Source: Levilactobacillus koreensis JCM 16448
Lineage (GTDB): Bacteria; Bacillota; Bacilli; Lactobacillales; Lactobacillaceae
Assembly (NCBI RefSeq): GCF_001435525.1
Contig: NZ_AZDP01000102.1
Span: forward strand, 56,468 to 101,627
Length of the DNA stretch: 45,160 bases
Direction: 5' to 3'
The notes under the pieces are model-generated. The model ran no database searches, had not been told where the DNA came from, and saw only the letters and a program-made list of their open reading frames with translations. How positions within the stretch are numbered: position 1 is the stretch's first letter; each line of letters opens with the position of its first letter. Below, piece by piece: positions 1 through 9,119 of this stretch. The translations under genes were made by a program, and so were the position numbers.

Positions 1-62
1 TTCTTTGGCTGGAGGCGTTCCCCATGGCAGGCGAAATTCCTGGCTACCGCAGTGCGACCAGC
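1..62 (+). repeat. Family A structured repeat, copy A1 (cut by window edge)
   Basis: This is the 3' part of a family A element, recognisable from the module GGCTGGAGGCGTTCCCCA followed by a terminal block ending CCGCAGTGCGACCA. The 5' part lies outside the window. The CCGCAGTGCGACCA end faces the galR stop codon, 74 bases away, as in nearly all other copies. Confidence 0.85.
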
Positions 63-135
63 TTAAACCCACCAAAAAACACGTTGTCGCCGGAGACTGG
101 ATAGTCTGCTGGGACAACGTGCTTAGTCGATTCAT

Positions 136-1179
<1,044 letters not shown>

Positions 1180-1183
1180 CTAA

Positions 1184-1300
1184 CTGGGCCGCACTACGGC
1201 TGTCAGGTCGTCCCACGATGTAAGCCGGGAAAGAACCCCGACAAACATCGTCGACACAGCTGTCTCCATCCCTGACATCCTCCTGCTCAGATTGCGTCCA
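1184..1300 (-). repeat. Family A structured repeat, copy A2, internally deleted
   Basis: A short family A copy in reverse orientation. The gene-proximal block (GGCCGCACTACGGCTGTCAGG) joins directly to hairpin 1, ACGATGTAAGCCGGGAAAG and its partner, then to the distal block ending in TCCTCCTGCTC. Hairpins 2 and 3 of the full element are absent. The element ends about 22 bases before the galR start, just upstream of its ribosome binding site, so it probably lies in the galT-galR intercistronic RNA. Confidence 0.8.
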
Positions 1301-1389
1301 CTAATTTCACATGCTGAAACCGATAAGCCATCCAAACTTCACTGAATACCGATAACTCTCTACAATTCAACTGTGCGTTGCATAGAATA

Positions 1390-1625
1390 CCAACACAAGC
1401 CGAGAGGTCGGCAGATATGGGCTCAGGCGCGTCGTTCTACTTATTTAGTAGGTGATTTCCCTACTGGCTTAGTAGAAGACCAAGCTTGAAGACTCGTGAT
1501 TTTCGAGGCTTCAAGTTGTGTCCGCACCGTTCCAGCCCATATCTGTCGGCCGGCAAGGCGAAAGCACCACCGTGTTGCCCAGTGCCTCACCGGGGGCAGT
1601 TCCTGTCAGCCGCTGACGAACTCCA
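1390..1625 (-). repeat. Family B structured repeat, copy B1, with a family C-like end
   Basis: Reverse-oriented family B element. The outer stem pairs GCAGATATGGGCT (about 1413) with AGCCCATATCTG (about 1535). Inside are an arm starting TTCTACTTA and ending TTAGTAGAA, and the hairpin GCTTGAAGACTCG/CGAGGCTTCAAG. Beyond the B module, from about 1580, the sequence GCCTCACCGGGGGCAGT resembles the gene-proximal end of family C, so the copy looks mosaic. It ends immediately after the galT stop codon. Confidence 0.8.
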
Positions 1626-1626
1626 A

Positions 1627-3090
1627 CTAGATCTGTGCGATAAACTTGTCTAACGCAGCTTGGCCCTTAGCGTCGCGCTTGAAGACGCCGGCGTCGGCTA
1701 AGACGCGGGCGAAGACGTCACCGATAGCTTGGTGCAAGACCGGTGTAACGTTCTCTGCCGTCAACGCGTGGTTCTGTTTGATACTGTCGGCCCAAGCCTT
1801 GTGCATGTCAGCCATCTGGTTCGGTTGATCTAACAAGTACTTGGTGACCTCGGCCATTTCCGTCTTGAGACGGGCGGGTAAAATTGCTCGTCCCATGACT
1901 TCGATCAAGCCAATATTTTCCTTCTTAATGTGTTGCACGTCCTGGTGCGGATGGAAAATACCATCCGGATACTGAGCGGACGTCTGGTTGTCCCGCAACA
2001 CGAGGTCCAGGACATAGTCGGCACCATCTCGGTACGCAATGGGCGTAATCGTGTGGTGGCGTACATTATCCGTATAGGCCCGCACGTCGACGGATTCATC
2101 GGAGTAATCGATCCAACTGTCCAGTACCTTTGTGGCGGCATTGATCAGCGCTTCTGGTTGACTCCCGGTCAGCCGAATGTCGGTCATTGGCCAGTCAACC
2201 ACGCCAGCCGTGACCCCAGCGACACCTAAGTCAATGGGACGGTCGATTGACGCCTTCATCATTGGGAAGGAATGCTTGCCCCCCTGATAATGGTCGTGAG
2301 TCAGCATGGAGCCCCCCACGATTGGTAGGTCGGCATTGCTGCCAACAAAGTAGGTCGGCAACGTCCGCACAATTTCCAAGAGGTTGGTAAACGTGTGTTG
2401 GTTGATGACCATTGGCCGGTGTTCCTTGGCGAGAAAAATGGCGTGTTCTGAGAAATAGGCGTATGGCGAGTACTGGAAGCCCCAGGTTTCGCCACCCAGC
2501 ATCATCCGGATGATCCGGTGATTGCTGCGAGCGGGATAACCGAGTCGACCCAAGTACCCTTCATTCGTCATGCACAGTTGGTCCAAGGGGTAGCTCGTCT
2601 GCTTCTGCGTCTGTGCCGCCGCAATGGCCTTGGGGTCCTTTTCCGGTTTGGACAGGTTGATGGTGATCTCTAACTCACCAGCCGCCGTCTTGGCCGGGAA
2701 GACCACATTTTTCGCAATGTTACGCGTTTTAATGTAGTTGTTGGCTTGGCTTAACTGGTAGAACCAGTCAGTCGCCTTGGATGGACTTTCCTGATACCGG
2801 TCCCAGAAGCCGCGGTTGATTGCGGAAGGAAGCGGCGTCATCAGATCCATCAGTTGTGATTCCAAAATTTCCCTAGGACTTGGGGAATCCTCAATCTTGC
2901 CATGGTCAATCGCCGTTTCAATCAGGGCGTTGACCAGGTCGATGGGCGTATCCGCCGTTGCGGCCTTCGCCTCACCGTCGCCAATCAAAGCAAAGATGCG
3001 GTTCGTGACGTACTGCCGATCGAGTTCCGTGTAAGGTGCCGGTGAAGACACGATGTGATCAATAAATTTTTGAATTGTATCTTCAGCCAT
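1627..3090 (-). CDS. galT: UTP-hexose-1-phosphate uridylyltransferase (galactose-1-phosphate uridylyltransferase, class II)
   Basis: A 487-residue protein of the long Firmicutes GalT class, not the shorter E. coli-type enzyme. It exchanges UMP between UDP-glucose and galactose-1-phosphate, giving UDP-galactose and glucose-1-phosphate in the cytoplasmic Leloir pathway. The segment THDHYQGGKHSFPM (about residues 265-278) carries the conserved histidines expected at the nucleotidyl-transfer site. Start ATG 3090 lies three bases after the galE stop codon, with GAGGAGAAG inside the end of galE serving as ribosome binding site, so galE and galT are one transcription unit and probably translationally coupled. 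Length and N-terminus fit the family. A family B repeat begins right after the stop. Confidence 0.97.
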   Translation of the reverse strand: MAEDTIQKFIDHIVSSPAPYTELDRQYVTNRIFALIGDGEAKAATADTPIDLVNALIETAIDHGKIEDSPSPREILESQLMDLMTPLPSAINRGFWDRYQESPSKATDWFYQLSQANNYIKTRNIAKNVVFPAKTAAGELEITINLSKPEKDPKAIAAAQTQKQTSYPLDQLCMTNEGYLGRLGYPARSNHRIIRMMLGGETWGFQYSPYAYFSEHAIFLAKEHRPMVINQHTFTNLLEIVRTLPTYFVGSNADLPIVGGSMLTHDHYQGGKHSFPMMKASIDRPIDLGVAGVTAGVVDWPMTDIRLTGSQPEALINAATKVLDSWIDYSDESVDVRAYTDNVRHHTITPIAYRDGADYVLDLVLRDNQTSAQYPDGIFHPHQDVQHIKKENIGLIEVMGRAILPARLKTEMAEVTKYLLDQPNQMADMHKAWADSIKQNHALTAENVTPVLHQAIGDVFARVLADAGVFKRDAKGQAALDKFIAQI

Positions 3091-3093
3091 AGC

Positions 3094-4098
3094 TTACTTC
3101 TCCTCAGTCCGGTCGTTGTAGCCTTGTGGATGCGTTTGCTTCCAGTTCCAAGCCGTCCGGATAATGTCTTCGACGTTGTCAAACCGTGGCTTCCAGTTCA
3201 ACACTTTCCGCGCCTTGTCACTAGCGGCAATCAACGTACTTGGGTCACCGGCACGGCGTGGGGCCATCGTTGCGGGAATTTCTTTGCCCGTAACCTTACG
3301 TGCGGCTTCCAGCATTTCCTTGTTGGAGAACCCAGTTGAAGACCCGAGGTTAAAGGCATCGCTGTCGTGACCAGCCTTCAGGTATTCTAGCGCTAAAATA
3401 TGGGCGTCTGCCAAATCAACGACGTGGACGTAATCCCGCACGTTAGTTCCATCCTTAGTTGGGTAGTCGCTACCGAAGATGGATAATTCTTTTCGTTCGC
3501 CAGCAGCCACTTGTAAAATGATTGGAACCAAGTGGGTTTCTGGATGGTGGTCTTCACCAATGCTACCGTCTTCCTTGGCACCGGCAACGTTGAAGTAACG
3601 TAAGGCGATAAATTTAATACCGTAGGCTTCGTCAGACCAATGCATAATCTTTTCCATCATCAACTTACTTTCACCATATGGGTTGGTTGGAATCTGCGGG
3701 TCAGTTTCCTTGATTGGAATCTGCTTAGGTTCGCCGTAAGTTGCGGCCGTTGATGAGAAGACGATGCGCTTCACGTTGTGCTTGTTCATGACTTCCAGCA
3801 AGGAAACCATCCCAGCCGTGTTGTTGTCGAAGTACTTCAGCGGTTTCTTCATGGATTCAGGCACCACGGAGAAGGCGGCAAAGTGAATAACCCCTTCGAT
3901 ATCTTCCTTATCAAAAACACCGTTCAGGAAGTCTTGATCACGAACGTCTCCTTCATAGAACCGCGCCTTCTTGTTCACTGCGGCTCGGTGCCCCGTTACC
4001 AAGTTGTCGACGACGGCAACATCGTAACCCTTCTCAACTAAACGATCGACGGCGTGTGAGCCGATGTAACCGGCACCACCTAAGACTAAAACTGTCAT
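3094..4098 (-). CDS. galE: UDP-glucose 4-epimerase
   Basis: A 334-residue extended short-chain dehydrogenase that interconverts UDP-galactose and UDP-glucose, regenerating the UDP-sugar used by GalT. The NAD-binding Rossmann motif GGAGYIGSH is at residues 7-15. The catalytic Ser and YxxxK are seen as [10 protein letters not shown] (about 121-130) and NPYGESK (about 145-151). Full length for the family. The start is supported by GGAGGAATTGATCA just upstream. It leads the galE-galT unit; the region upstream carries a family C repeat (C1), and beyond it a palindrome ACTAAACGTTTACT at 4354-4367 that could bind GalR or CcpA. Confidence 0.97.
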   Translation of the reverse strand: MTVLVLGGAGYIGSHAVDRLVEKGYDVAVVDNLVTGHRAAVNKKARFYEGDVRDQDFLNGVFDKEDIEGVIHFAAFSVVPESMKKPLKYFDNNTAGMVSLLEVMNKHNVKRIVFSSTAATYGEPKQIPIKETDPQIPTNPYGESKLMMEKIMHWSDEAYGIKFIALRYFNVAGAKEDGSIGEDHHPETHLVPIILQVAAGERKELSIFGSDYPTKDGTNVRDYVHVVDLADAHILALEYLKAGHDSDAFNLGSSTGFSNKEMLEAARKVTGKEIPATMAPRRAGDPSTLIAASDKARKVLNWKPRFDNVEDIIRTAWNWKQTHPQGYNDRTEEK

Positions 4099-4156
4099 TG
4101 ATCAATTCCTCCTCAAATTAATGTTTTTACCTAGATTTACTATTTTTTATGTTTAG

Positions 4157-4358
4157 CGGTTGTCGCCTGCGGTGCGCGGGGACTCCACCCGGTGGGGTAG
4201 ACCTGAAGTCTCAAGGAACGTGAGTCTTCAGGGCGACTTTGAACCTCACGAACCGAGTTTCAAAGCTCGGCCCGTGTTCTAAGGCCGATAACCCGCCGGT
4301 CTAAGAACACCGACACGGGGTTATGTTCCCCGCTCACCTCCGGCTACGGCAACACTAA
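4157..4358 (-). repeat. Family C structured repeat, copy C1
   Basis: Read on the minus strand, the element has an outer stem GGAGGTGAGCGGGGA/TCCCCGCGCACCGC. It encloses hairpin 1 GTGTTCTTAGACCGG/CGGCCTTAGAACAC, hairpin 2 CTTTGAAACTC/GAGGTTCAAAG, and a third arm with CTGAAGACTC and GAGACTTCAG. Its CACCGGGTGGAG end faces galE, about 60 bases from the start codon. If transcription starts at or above the palindrome near 4354-4367, the whole structure sits in the galE 5' leader. Confidence 0.85.
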
Positions 4359-4367
4359 ACGTTTACT
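4354..4367. promoter_or_regulatory. Putative GalR operator or cre-like palindrome upstream of galE
   Basis: ACTAAACGTTTACT is an imperfect palindrome related to the TTTAGTAAA...TTTACTA sites before galK and the symporter unit. It also partly resembles the cre consensus. I could not assign a convincing -35/-10 pair next to it, so this is a regulatory-site candidate only. Confidence 0.45.
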
Positions 4368-4549
4368 ACTATTTTATCTTATCTCTAATGTGATTACTGC
4401 GACCAGTTGACCTGTAGTCGAACTGGTTGCTGATAACTTCGCTACCAAGCTGGCCTCTCAGTTGAGATAACAACTAGCAAAATTGCTACGGTTACCCCGA
4501 CTTAAATTGCGGATGCTCATAGGACGCAACATCCATAATGGAAGCAGCA

Positions 4550-4746
4550 AATCCAAGCCGGAGGCGGCCAGGGATGGAGCCAGCCGTGTCGACGATGTTA
4601 GCCGGGGTTCTTTCCCGGGTTACATCGTGGGACGACCTGAGAGACGCGCGACTTCCGCGGCTTTCAGGCGAGCTGGAAGCCCGCCCTTTGGCTGGAGGCG
4701 TTCCCCATGGCTGGCGGAATCCCTGGTCACCGCAGTGCGAACAATC
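4550..4746 (+). repeat. Family A structured repeat, copy A3
   Basis: A full-length family A element. It starts at AGCCGGAGGCGGCCAGGGAT, followed by hairpin 1 (CGATGTTAGCCGGGG with CCCGGGTTACATCG), hairpin 2 (CCTGAGAGACGCG with CGCGGCTTTCAGG), the hairpin 3 region (GCTGGAAGCC with GGCTGGAGGC), and the closing strand ending CCGCAGTGCG. It ends about 18 bases beyond the galK stop codon. An apparent 94-codon reading frame across it is a by-product of GC-rich composition. Confidence 0.88.
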
Positions 4747-4763
4747 CACCACAATCCAAAACT

Positions 4764-5933
4764 TTAAGCCTTGATTTCCTTAGGGCCGTCCGCAATTTCG
4801 GCGACGTAGAATTCGGCTGGGTGGCCGATCGTGTCTTCGTAGACCTTACCGACAGCACTTTCGAAATCATCGACGTTGGTCTTCTTGACCAAAGCAATTG
4901 CACAGCCACCGAAGCCGGCACCGGTCATCCGGGCGCCAAGAACACCTGGTTGTTCCCAAGCCGTTTCAACCAACGTATCGAGTTCCTTACCAGTTACGGC
5001 AAAGTCGTAGTGTAAGGACACGTGGGAGGCGTTGACCAAGTGGCCGAAACGCTTTAAGTCATTGGCCTGTAAGGCATCGAAGGCCTTCAACGTCCGTTGG
5101 TTTTCGAAGACGGCGTGACGCGCCCGCTTGATCAAGATGTCATCGTTGATCAGGTAAGCATTTTCGTCGAATTCGTCTTCACTCAGGTCGCCTAACGTCT
5201 TAATGTCCAGCTTCGTTTGCAGACGACGGAGGGCTTCTTCACATTGGGCGCGGCGTTCGTTGTACTTGGAATCCGTCAACTCACGGCGCTTCTTGGTGTT
5301 CATGATGACAACCACGTAGTCACCCAAAGCAAGTGGCGCGTATTGGTAATCTAAGGTATTCGTGTCGAGCAGGATAGCTTGGTCTTTCTTCCCCATCCCG
5401 ATGGCAAATTGGTCCATGATTCCCGTGTTCAAACCGAAGTAGTCATTTTCAACCTGCTGGCCGACCTTGACCATTTCGACCTCATCAAGCTTCATGCCAT
5501 AGCCGGCGTGAAGAATTTCTCCCATCAACATTTCCATTGAGGCTGATGAGGACAAGCCAGAAGCATCTGGCAAGTTCCCGTGAACGAAGAGGTCAAAGCC
5601 ATGGTCGATGGTCAGATTCTGCTTCGCCAGCTCGAACAACATCCCTTTAAGGTAGTTGGCCCAGTTATCAGCCTTATCAAATTTCAAATCATCCAGTGAG
5701 AACGTTAGCATTCCGGCATCCGGCACATTGGCGGAATAAACGCGGAAGTTACGGTCATCACGTGCTGAAAATGCGGCGTAGGTCCCCATGCTAATGGCGG
5801 CTGGGAAAACGTGACCACCGTTAAAGTCGGTGTATTCACCGATCAAGTTGATACGGCCTGGTGAGAAGAACACCCGTTGGGGGGCGACATCAAACTTTTC
5901 TTGGTATTCAGTTGCTAAGCTGGCGAAATCCAT
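4764..5933 (-). CDS. galK: Galactokinase
   Basis: A 389-residue GHMP-family kinase that phosphorylates galactose to galactose-1-phosphate with ATP, the first committed Leloir step. The galactokinase signature GRINLIGEYTDFNGG is near residues 27-41, the glycine-rich ATP loop LPDASGLSSSASM lies near 130-143, and the C-terminal GHMP motif ARMTGAGFGGCA is near 340-351. The start at 5933 is chosen because AAGGAGTTAATCGCC precedes it; longer in-frame extensions to 6014 overlap the promoter. It has its own promoter with a GalR-type operator and a cre-like site, so it is probably separately transcribed. Repeats A3 (downstream) and B2 (upstream) flank it. Confidence 0.97.
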   Translation of the reverse strand: MDFASLATEYQEKFDVAPQRVFFSPGRINLIGEYTDFNGGHVFPAAISMGTYAAFSARDDRNFRVYSANVPDAGMLTFSLDDLKFDKADNWANYLKGMLFELAKQNLTIDHGFDLFVHGNLPDASGLSSSASMEMLMGEILHAGYGMKLDEVEMVKVGQQVENDYFGLNTGIMDQFAIGMGKKDQAILLDTNTLDYQYAPLALGDYVVVIMNTKKRRELTDSKYNERRAQCEEALRRLQTKLDIKTLGDLSEDEFDENAYLINDDILIKRARHAVFENQRTLKAFDALQANDLKRFGHLVNASHVSLHYDFAVTGKELDTLVETAWEQPGVLGARMTGAGFGGCAIALVKKTNVDDFESAVGKVYEDTIGHPAEFYVAEIADGPKEIKA

Positions 5934-5957
5934 GGCGATTAACTCCTTAATAAATTT

Positions 5958-6032
5958 TTTAGTAAAGTTTTTACTACAGTCATCATAACCGCGTTTAGCC
6001 GTTATGTCAATCATTTAATAAAGCGCTTTCCT
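5958..6032 (-). promoter_or_regulatory. galK promoter with GalR-type operator and cre-like site
   Basis: On the minus strand a consensus -35 TTGACA (6005-6010) is separated by exactly 17 bases from -10 TATGAT (5982-5987). Downstream, TTTAGTAAAGTTTTTACTA (5958-5976 on the plus strand) is a palindrome matching sites before the other gal units. Upstream, ATAAAGCGCTTTCCT (6018-6032) is close to a cre site. The arrangement fits GalR repression plus CcpA control, which is inference. Confidence 0.75.
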
Positions 6033-6074
6033 TCACGCTGGTACTCAGTTATCGGTAATCAAAACCTTGATGGT

Positions 6075-6245
6075 AGTCCCTTCGCCTTACCGGCCACCAG
6101 ATATGGGCCGGAACGGTGCGGACACAACTTGAAGCCTCGAAAGTACCGAGTCTCCAAGCCTGGTCTTCTACTAAGTCAGTGGGAAGGCCACCCCCTGTCT
6201 AAGTAGAACGACGCACCTGGGCCCATATCTGGCGACCTCTCGGCT
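6075..6245 (+). repeat. Family B structured repeat, copy B2
   Basis: The outer stem pairs CCAGATATGGGCC with GGGCCCATATCTGG. Inside are hairpin CTTGAAGCCTCG/CGAGTCTCCAAG and an arm TTCTACTAAGTCAG/CTGTCTAAGTAGAA with a mismatched centre. It lies upstream of the galK promoter and beside repeat A4. It is the best-preserved complete family B copy here. Confidence 0.85.
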
Positions 6246-6356
6246 TACGCTAGTGGTCGATAGGGAAAGAGTTCATACCGATAAATACTACCATCAGCTA
6301 ATCCACACACAACATAGCTGACAACTCTCATCACCTGACATGTTAGGACACAATTT

Positions 6357-6553
6357 AAGCCGGAGGCGGCCAGGGATGGAGCCAGCTGTGTCGACGATGT
6401 TAGCCGGGGTTCTTTCCCGGATTACATCGTGGGACGACCTGAGAGACACGCGCTTTTCGTGGCTTTCAGGCGAGCCGGAAGCCCGCACCCCAGGTTGGAG
6501 GCGCTCCCCATAACAGGCGGAATCCCTGGCTGCCGCAGGGCGACCAGGGACGT
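6357..6553 (+). repeat. Family A structured repeat, copy A4
   Basis: Full-length family A element, nearly identical to A3 over the first 110 bases, including CGATGTTAGCCGGGG paired with CCCGGATTACATCG and hairpin 2 CCTGAGAGACACGCG with CGTGGCTTTCAGG. Its closing end CCGCAGGGCGACCAGG faces the symporter gene stop, about 55 bases away. Confidence 0.88.
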
Positions 6554-6607
6554 CTAGCCTAGACTAAAGGCCACCGACAATTTCTGCCCGTGGCCCCTAG
6601 CACTACC

Positions 6608-8032
6608 TTATTTAGCTGAAGCTTTTTCCTCAGCCTGTTCAGTCTCAAGTTTCTTTTCAAGTTCACGAACGATCTCCGCGTGCTTCTTCTCTGACAAGGT
6701 CACCTTGAATTGGTAGATCAGTGCAGACAAGACCAACAAGATCATTGGCATGTAGAAGATAAAGGAATGGAAGATGAACATGCCGTGAGCCGTGATATCA
6801 CTTGGCTTGGCGTTCCCGGTCATCCCAGCGTGAACGGCGGCAATAACCACGATCCCCGTTGAGAAGGCCCCTGCTAATTTATCAATCAATGGCCGAACGG
6901 ACAACGTCACGGATTCATTCCGCGTACCGTTCTTGTACTGGCCATATTCCACACTGTCCGTAATGGTCATTAAAGCGGCCAGGAAGATCATGGGGTATGG
7001 GAAGAAGAAGACGGCATCGGCGATATACATCATGAGGATGTTGGTCCCAGCAAGGTTGAACAAAATGTAGCCGACCAGCATCATGCAGATACCGCCGACG
7101 TAAACGCCGCGCCGAGTAAGCTTGGATACGATCACTGGGAACAATGGCACGGAAAGCACCCCTAAGAGGGCGGTGACCCCACCAATAACCGTGTAAGCAT
7201 TGGCGTTACCAATGACGTAACGGAAGTAGTAGATCAAAAGGGAATTGGTGACCACGTAGCTGAGGGCAAATAACAGATAGGATAACCCCAACCACATCAA
7301 CTGGTCATTTTCACCAATGACCTTGAAGACGTCGCGGAAACGCGTCTTTTCAGTGTTTTCACGAATCAAACTCTTATTTTCCTTGGTCCCGAAGAAAGTC
7401 GCTAAGGCCCCCAACAGAGAAACGGCCCCAATGACGACGGCAAACCCTAACCAGCCGGCACGGGTCTGCGTGCTACCATGTGTCCCAGAAAATTTCTGTG
7501 AGAAGAAGATGACCAATGGCGTTACTGCCATGATGACCCCTTGAGACCCCAAGGTAGAACCGAAACGACCAACCGTCCCGAACTTGTTACGCACCTTGGT
7601 GTCAACACTCAAAGCAGGTAGCATGGACCAGAACGAAATATCTTTAAACGAATAGAAAATATCCATAATGACAAAGACGATGCCGAAGAGTAGGAAGTAA
7701 AGTGTCTTGTTGGAATCCGCCAGCCCAAACATGCTGGAGAACATCAGGATGATCCCGACGGAACTGACAATGGCCCCGGCAAGTAGCCATGGCTTAAATT
7801 TCCCGATCTTAGTATCGGTGTTATCGACCATCCCACCAATCATCGGGTCAAAGGCGATTTCAACCAACCGAATGACCACGACCATCGTAGTGACGATGCC
7901 GGCTTCAGCGGCCGCGCCGTTGCCGACGAACAAGGCACTGGTGACGAATATTGCAAAATAAGTATTGAGAGTTGCGTAGAACGCGTCATGTCCGAACGCC
8001 CCTAACGCATATGAGATATATTGCCTAAACAT
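6608..8032 (-). CDS. GPH-family sugar:cation symporter, probable galactose permease
   Basis: A 474-residue polytopic membrane protein of the glycoside-pentoside-hexuronide (MelB/LacS/GalP) family, with about twelve hydrophobic segments and the N-terminal family pattern SYALGAFGHDAFYATLNTYFA cut here to its core. It ends in a charged lysine- and glutamate-rich tail and lacks the C-terminal IIA phosphotransferase domain of LacS, so it is a plain symporter. The position among gal genes suggests galactose (or galactoside) uptake; substrate is inferred. ATG 8032 is chosen because the family N-terminus begins there; a TTG at 8053 is possible, with AAAGGTGTGG lying between. A short palindrome ACCACTAAGTCTAGTGGT (8080-8097) separates it from the upstream small gene. 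Repeat A4 lies downstream. Confidence 0.92.
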   Translation of the reverse strand: MFRQYISYALGAFGHDAFYATLNTYFAIFVTSALFVGNGAAAEAGIVTTMVVVIRLVEIAFDPMIGGMVDNTDTKIGKFKPWLLAGAIVSSVGIILMFSSMFGLADSNKTLYFLLFGIVFVIMDIFYSFKDISFWSMLPALSVDTKVRNKFGTVGRFGSTLGSQGVIMAVTPLVIFFSQKFSGTHGSTQTRAGWLGFAVVIGAVSLLGALATFFGTKENKSLIRENTEKTRFRDVFKVIGENDQLMWLGLSYLLFALSYVVTNSLLIYYFRYVIGNANAYTVIGGVTALLGVLSVPLFPVIVSKLTRRGVYVGGICMMLVGYILFNLAGTNILMMYIADAVFFFPYPMIFLAALMTITDSVEYGQYKNGTRNESVTLSVRPLIDKLAGAFSTGIVVIAAVHAGMTGNAKPSDITAHGMFIFHSFIFYMPMILLVLSALIYQFKVTLSEKKHAEIVRELEKKLETEQAEEKASAK

Positions 8033-8089
8033 TATTTTTTCCACACCTTTCAACGGGAAACTTAACTGACAACCCAGTGACCACTAAGT

Positions 8090-8335
8090 CTAGTGGTACC
8101 GGTGTTCGATGATTTTGGAAAGAACATCTTCCCGTTGCTTGGCCTTAGCCATATCGAATTGTGATTCCTCGAGGTGGTTAAAGTCCTGTGCAAGTAACGT
8201 GGCTTCCAAATAGAGGGTCAGTTGCCGCTTAATGTACAACTTGTTTTCCTCATCCGGTCGCTGTGCGTTACCACCCAAAACAGCCGCAGCAAATTCTTTG
8301 GGATCTAAAGTAATTTTCTCATCCTTCTTAGCCAT
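8090..8335 (-). CDS. Small conserved-looking hypothetical protein in the galactose operon
   Basis: An 81-residue soluble, strongly charged protein (starting MAKKDEKITLDPKEF) predicted to be mostly helical, with no membrane segment and no motif I recognise. ATG 8335 is preceded by AAGGAGTGTTTCCAA, a good ribosome binding site, so I prefer it to the longer frame reaching 8416. It is the first gene after the cre-bearing promoter and lies 57 bases before the symporter, so the two are very likely cotranscribed. A role in sugar uptake or its regulation is possible but rests on position only. Confidence 0.75.
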   Translation of the reverse strand: MAKKDEKITLDPKEFAAAVLGGNAQRPDEENKLYIKRQLTLYLEATLLAQDFNHLEESQFDMAKAKQREDVLSKIIEHRYH

Positions 8336-8497
8336 TTGGAAACACTCCTTAGTTTTTCTCATCAACCACTTGAATTGATCAGGCCCATCGGCTAGCGAAT
8401 ACAATTGATTGTACAAACGCCGCCGACCCGGTTTTAAACCAAGTGCTGATTGTTAGTTAACTAATCTAGTAAAGTTAGGCTTAACGTTTTACTTAAA

Positions 8498-8547
8498 TGT
8501 AAGCGCTTTACAATGGTAATGATAACGGTCTGGACCATAAGATGCAA
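8498..8547 (-). promoter_or_regulatory. Promoter of the symporter unit with cre site
   Basis: On the minus strand -35 TTGCAT (8542-8547) and -10 TATCAT (8519-8524) are 17 bases apart. Directly downstream, ATGTAAGCGCTTTACA (8498-8513) closely matches a cre site, positioned to block initiation or early elongation when CcpA binds. The untranslated leader to the first gene would be about 175 bases. Confidence 0.65.
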
Positions 8548-8627
8548 CCTTTTTTATTGTGTAAATGATTACTAAGTATTTGCTAATCACGCTCCATATA
8601 AGTATTGCAACCGGTTGTATTTAATTG

Positions 8628-8644
8628 ACTAAAAGTTTACTAAA
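8628..8644. promoter_or_regulatory. Putative GalR operator upstream of the symporter unit
   Basis: ACTAAAAGTTTACTAAA closely resembles the palindrome in the galK promoter. It lies about 80 bases upstream of the -35 box, so it may act as a distal site or mark a second promoter. Confidence 0.55.
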
Positions 8645-8730
8645 TACATATTTAGTGGGTGATGTTTGACCGATATTTACTATTGATTGCCGTTGCCGTT
8701 TTCATAACTATTAAATCTTCAGGAGAACCT

Positions 8731-8770
8731 AAAAAGAGCCCGTCTAACTATTCTGGGTTAGACGAGCTCT
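8731..8770 (-). terminator. Rho-independent terminator downstream of pgm
   Basis: On the minus strand a stem AGAGCTCGTCTAAC/GTTAGACGGGCTCT is followed by a run of Ts (complement of AAAAA at 8731-8735). It ends the galM-pgm transcript. Repeat A5 lies between pgm and this terminator and would be part of the mRNA 3' end. Confidence 0.85.
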
Positions 8771-8915
8771 TATGAATTTAATGATTGGTAATCATGCAGC
8801 TTGGTTGGCCTGACTTGCACACTCTAGCCGGAAACCCGACAGACTTAGACTGCCTACCACCAACTGACCAGTTTGAACAAGCCTTGCTTCCACTCCAGTT
8901 GTGGGAAAAGCAGTC

Positions 8916-9107
8916 TGAGCCGGAGGCGGCCAGGGATGTAGCCAGCCGTGTCGACGATGTAAGTCGGAGTTCTTTCCCGACTTACATCGTGGGACGACCT
9001 GGGAGACACGCGGTTTTCGTGGCTTTCAGGCGAGCCGGAAGCCCGCTCCTTAGGCTGGAGGCGTTCCCCACAGCAGGCGGAATTCCTGGCAGCCGCAGTG
9101 CGGCCAA
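8916..9107 (+). repeat. Family A structured repeat, copy A5
   Basis: A full family A element. Hairpin 1 is CGATGTAAGTCGG paired with CCCGACTTACATCG across an eight-base loop. Hairpin 2 is CCTGGGAGACACG with CGTGGCTTTCAGG. Outer strands are GGCGGCCAGGGAT and TTCCTGGCAGCCGC. It ends about 12 bases from the pgm stop codon and precedes the terminator, so it is probably transcribed with pgm. Confidence 0.88.
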
Positions 9108-9119
9108 CTCAGCTCAACC

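Noticed and set aside
4483-4774. Open reading frames on both strands across repeat A3 (78-94 codons)
   Set aside because: They arise from GC-rich repeat sequence, lack ribosome binding sites and have no conserved protein features; the same frames break in other copies.
8915-9107. Reading family A repeats as ordinary rho-independent terminators
   Set aside because: They have no T-run, and real terminators with T-runs lie separately beyond several of them (8731, 15873).
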